The notes under the pieces are model-generated. The model did not search any database. It was given only the letters and a program-made list of their open reading frames with translations, and was not told the DNA's origin. Positions 61,959 to 64,000 of a DNA stretch of 64,000 bases are shown here, in pieces. A program made the translations under genes and the position numbers. The DNA lies in assembly GCA_963921345.3 (NCBI GenBank), contig CAWUFE020000007.1:3720001-3784000 (forward strand), written 5' to 3'. Position 1 is the stretch's first letter, and each line of letters begins with the position of its first letter. Source of the DNA: Hoeflea_A sp963921345 (GTDB lineage Bacteria; Pseudomonadota; Alphaproteobacteria; Rhizobiales; Rhizobiaceae).

Positions 61959-63692
61959 CTATTCCGGCAAGCCGGCCCGACGCAAACCCTCCAGCCAGCG
62001 CTCGTGATCGTCCGGATAGCGTACGGGGACCATGTGGCGCACCTGCGAGACGGTGAGGCCCGGCATGCGTTGCAGCAGCCTTTCGCAGGCCTGTTTCGCC
62101 TCCTGGTCGCGCCCCATCATGGCCAGAGACGCGGTTTCCTGGCGCATGGAAGAGGCGTAGCCGGGAAACTCCGCCAGCACCTGCCGGCTGATGTCGACGC
62201 AATCCTGGTAGCGTTCCGACACGAACGCGCCGATGCCGACAACGCCCAGCCAGAAACTCTTGAGCGGATCCTGCGGGCTGAGCTGGATCGCCCGATCGGC
62301 CGACGCTTTCGCCGCGTCGTAGTCCCCCGCCACGCCGTGTATGGCGGCCAGAATGCCATAGGCGTTGGCGTGGTTCGGATTGAGGCGAATCGCCCGTTCC
62401 AGATGGCGTGCCGCGTTGTCGAAATCGCGGGCGAAGCACTCCGACATGCCGAGCATTGCATGGGCATTGGCGTCGTTCTCGTCGAGCGCGATCGCCTTGC
62501 GGGAAGCTTCACCGGCGTCGGCAATGGCCTTCTGCGTATCGCTGCGCCACAGATGCAGCATGCCGTATAGTTCGCAGAAAGCCAGTGTGGAATAGGCCTC
62601 CGGCAGGCCCGGATCGGTGGCTATCGCCTGCTCGAGCCATCGGCGGGCGCTCATATTGTCCTCTTCGGTGAGTTTTCCGATGTGCCACCTTGCCCGCAGG
62701 ACCTTCTCCCAGGCGCTCAGGCTTTCCGGATGTTTGGAGTGGGAGCGCCGGACTTCCGCGCCGATGGTGTTTGGTGCAACGGCAGCGACGATGGCGCCGG
62801 TTATCTCGTCCTGCACGGCGAAGATATCATCGAGGTCTCGGTCGTACTTCTCCGCCCAGATATGGGAGCCGGTTTCGCCGTTGATCAGCTGGGCGGTGAC
62901 CCGCACCCGGTTGCCGGCCTTGCGAACGCTGCCCTCGAGCAGATAGCGCACTCCGAGTTCGCGACACACCTCGTCGACGCGGATCGGCTTGCCCTTGTAG
63001 GTGAAGCTCGAATTGCGGGCGATGACGAAGAATTCGCGAAAATGGGACAACTCGGTAATGATGTCTTCGGCGATGCCGTCCGAGAAATACTCCTGCTCGG
63101 GATCGCCCGACATATTGTCGAAGGCCAGCACGGCAATCGACGGTTTTTCGGATTTCGGCTCACTGGAAGTCGCCGCCTCGGAGGCATCACCGGGCGGCAG
63201 CCATTTGTAGATCCGGACCGGTTGGTCGATGTTCTTCAGCTGTGTCGCGCCCTGATCGGAAAATGTTGCATCGACCCGGTTTCCAAGGCTTTGCACCGCA
63301 ATGTCGGACAGGCAGATCCCGCCCGTCTCGGCCAGCGGCTCGAGCCGCGCCGCGATATTCACGCCGTCTCCGAAGATATCATTGTCGTCGAGAATGATGT
63401 CTCCGACATGGATGCCGATCCTCAGCCGGATCGCCGCCTCGCCGGTCTGGCCATCGCCCGACATTTGCAGATCGATGGCGCACTGCACCGCGTCGACCAC
63501 GCTGGCAAATTCCACCAGGGCGCCATCGCCCATCAGCTTGACGATGCGTCCCCTGTGACGCTCGACCGCCGGATCGAACGTTCCGGTGCGATGGTCTTTG
63601 AGGGCGCGAAGGGTCGCGGCCTCGTTGCGCGTCATCAGCGCCGAATAGCCAACGATGTCGGTTGCCATGATGGCGGCGAGACGTCGTTCCAC
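61959..63692 (-). CDS. Class III adenylate/guanylate cyclase with TolB-like and TPR domains
   Basis: 577 residues. The N-terminal cyclase domain (1-165) has Asp12 (TDIVGYS), Asp56 (VKLMGDG) and FGDGVNIAARLEPL. A TolB-N-like middle region (about 185-330) shows VLAFDNMSGDPEQEYFSDGIAED and YLLEGSVRKAGNRVRVTAQL. TPR repeats follow (about 400-540). It is paralogous to 19858-21621 with the same domain order but clearly diverged. A cytoplasmic second-messenger enzyme. It converges with the HAD gene, 6 bases between the stops. Confidence 0.88.
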   Translation of the reverse strand: MERRLAAIMATDIVGYSALMTRNEAATLRALKDHRTGTFDPAVERHRGRIVKLMGDGALVEFASVVDAVQCAIDLQMSGDGQTGEAAIRLRIGIHVGDIILDDNDIFGDGVNIAARLEPLAETGGICLSDIAVQSLGNRVDATFSDQGATQLKNIDQPVRIYKWLPPGDASEAATSSEPKSEKPSIAVLAFDNMSGDPEQEYFSDGIAEDIITELSHFREFFVIARNSSFTYKGKPIRVDEVCRELGVRYLLEGSVRKAGNRVRVTAQLINGETGSHIWAEKYDRDLDDIFAVQDEITGAIVAAVAPNTIGAEVRRSHSKHPESLSAWEKVLRARWHIGKLTEEDNMSARRWLEQAIATDPGLPEAYSTLAFCELYGMLHLWRSDTQKAIADAGEASRKAIALDENDANAHAMLGMSECFARDFDNAARHLERAIRLNPNHANAYGILAAIHGVAGDYDAAKASADRAIQLSPQDPLKSFWLGVVGIGAFVSERYQDCVDISRQVLAEFPGYASSMRQETASLAMMGRDQEAKQACERLLQRMPGLTVSQVRHMVPVRYPDDHERWLEGLRRAGLPE

Positions 63693-63843
63693 CTGATTGC
63701 CCCCAATCGACGATCACATTAGCCGCCAAAACATCGCCGTGCAAAGACGAATGGTCATCGGCCCTTTTCAAACCTGCCCGGCTATGCAAAAAGCGCCGCT
63801 CCGGGCAATCCGGAACCACAACCACCAGCGACAGGAGGCTGCC

Positions 63844-64000
63844 ATGACCCGTTATCGCGACTTCGACCGCCTGCCGTCCTTTTGAGACGACCAGCAAGCG
63901 TCGCAAATCCTACCCATCCGAAACCAGAGTCAAACGCGGTGAACGATACGTCCACGGCGACGTCGAGCTCGTCGAAAAGCTCGGCCGCAACGATCCCTGT
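63844..64000 (+). pseudogene. SEC-C zinc-motif small protein, frame broken at a TTTTGA site (partial, cut by window end)
   Basis: A very strong AGGAGG site precedes ATG 63844. The reading frame MTRYRDFDRLPSF ends at TGA 63883-63885. Shifting +1 within the TTTT run at 63879-63882 continues in frame as ETTSKRRKSYPSETRVK, then a charged stretch, to KLGRNDPC at the window edge. GRNDPC is the start of the SEC-C zinc motif (C-x-C-x8-CC/H) found at the end of SecA and in small zinc proteins. Either a one-base insertion or +1 recoding is needed to make the product. Confidence 0.6.

Overview
The window is high-GC DNA from an alphaproteobacterium, most likely of the order Hyphomicrobiales (Rhizobiales). 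The evidence is the housekeeping order rpmH-rnpA-yidC-yihA-(pcs)-(msrB)-argB followed by a HAD pyrimidine nucleotidase, a phosphatidylcholine synthase of the rhizobial type, two class III cyclase/TPR proteins, and many solute-binding-protein transporters (BMP-type ABC, tripartite tricarboxylate, polyamine-type ABC, TRAP). No genus can be named from the sequence alone. I see no insertion sequence, phage gene, CRISPR array or plasmid function.

Left part (1-19571). Positions 1-9612 hold a catabolic cluster: a Rieske oxygenase, its flavin reductase (cut by the window edge), a glutathione-dependent formaldehyde dehydrogenase, a TIM-barrel isomerase-like protein and a complete BMP/nucleoside-type ABC importer, with a divergent LysR regulator. 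Together they look like import and oxidative demethylation of a small methylated compound, with formaldehyde disposal. Positions 9630-16454 hold a tripartite tricarboxylate transporter operon with its own GntR regulator and an AhpD-like last gene broken by one stop codon. It diverges from a large DUF3604 protein across a perfect 16-bp palindrome. A TruD-type pseudouridine synthase, two small unknown proteins and a patatin-like lipase follow.

Middle part (19858-41605). After a cyclase/TPR protein comes a surface polysaccharide locus (21689-32923): two tandem TupA-type ATP-grasp proteins, a GT4 glycosyltransferase, an O-antigen ligase/polymerase, a Wzz/GumC chain-length protein, a flippase, a WecG/TagA transferase, a GDP-mannose 3,5-epimerase-like enzyme and a priming sugar transferase. 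Positions 34271-40873 form a second self-contained catabolic operon: a GntR/UTRA regulator behind a striking 10-bp phased operator, an ADP-ribosylglycohydrolase-family protein, a PfkB sugar kinase and a PotDBCA-like ABC importer whose PotC-like permease carries a premature stop.

Right part (42012-64000). This holds a tRNA-Arg(ACG), an orphan histidine kinase, and an amino-sugar unit (ROK repressor and TRAP transporter divergent from nagB-nagA, with no sugar kinase). A disulfide-oxidoreductase/TVP38 pair and a DUF547 protein follow, then the conserved rpmH-to-argB block, a DddP-like M24 protein, an EamA exporter, the HAD nucleotidase and a second cyclase/TPR protein. At the right edge is a SEC-C motif gene interrupted at a TTTTGA frameshift-prone site.

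Three genes carry a single-base-scale lesion in otherwise conserved frames (9984-9986, 39705-39707, 63879-63885). These could be recent pseudogenisation, recoding, or sequence error.
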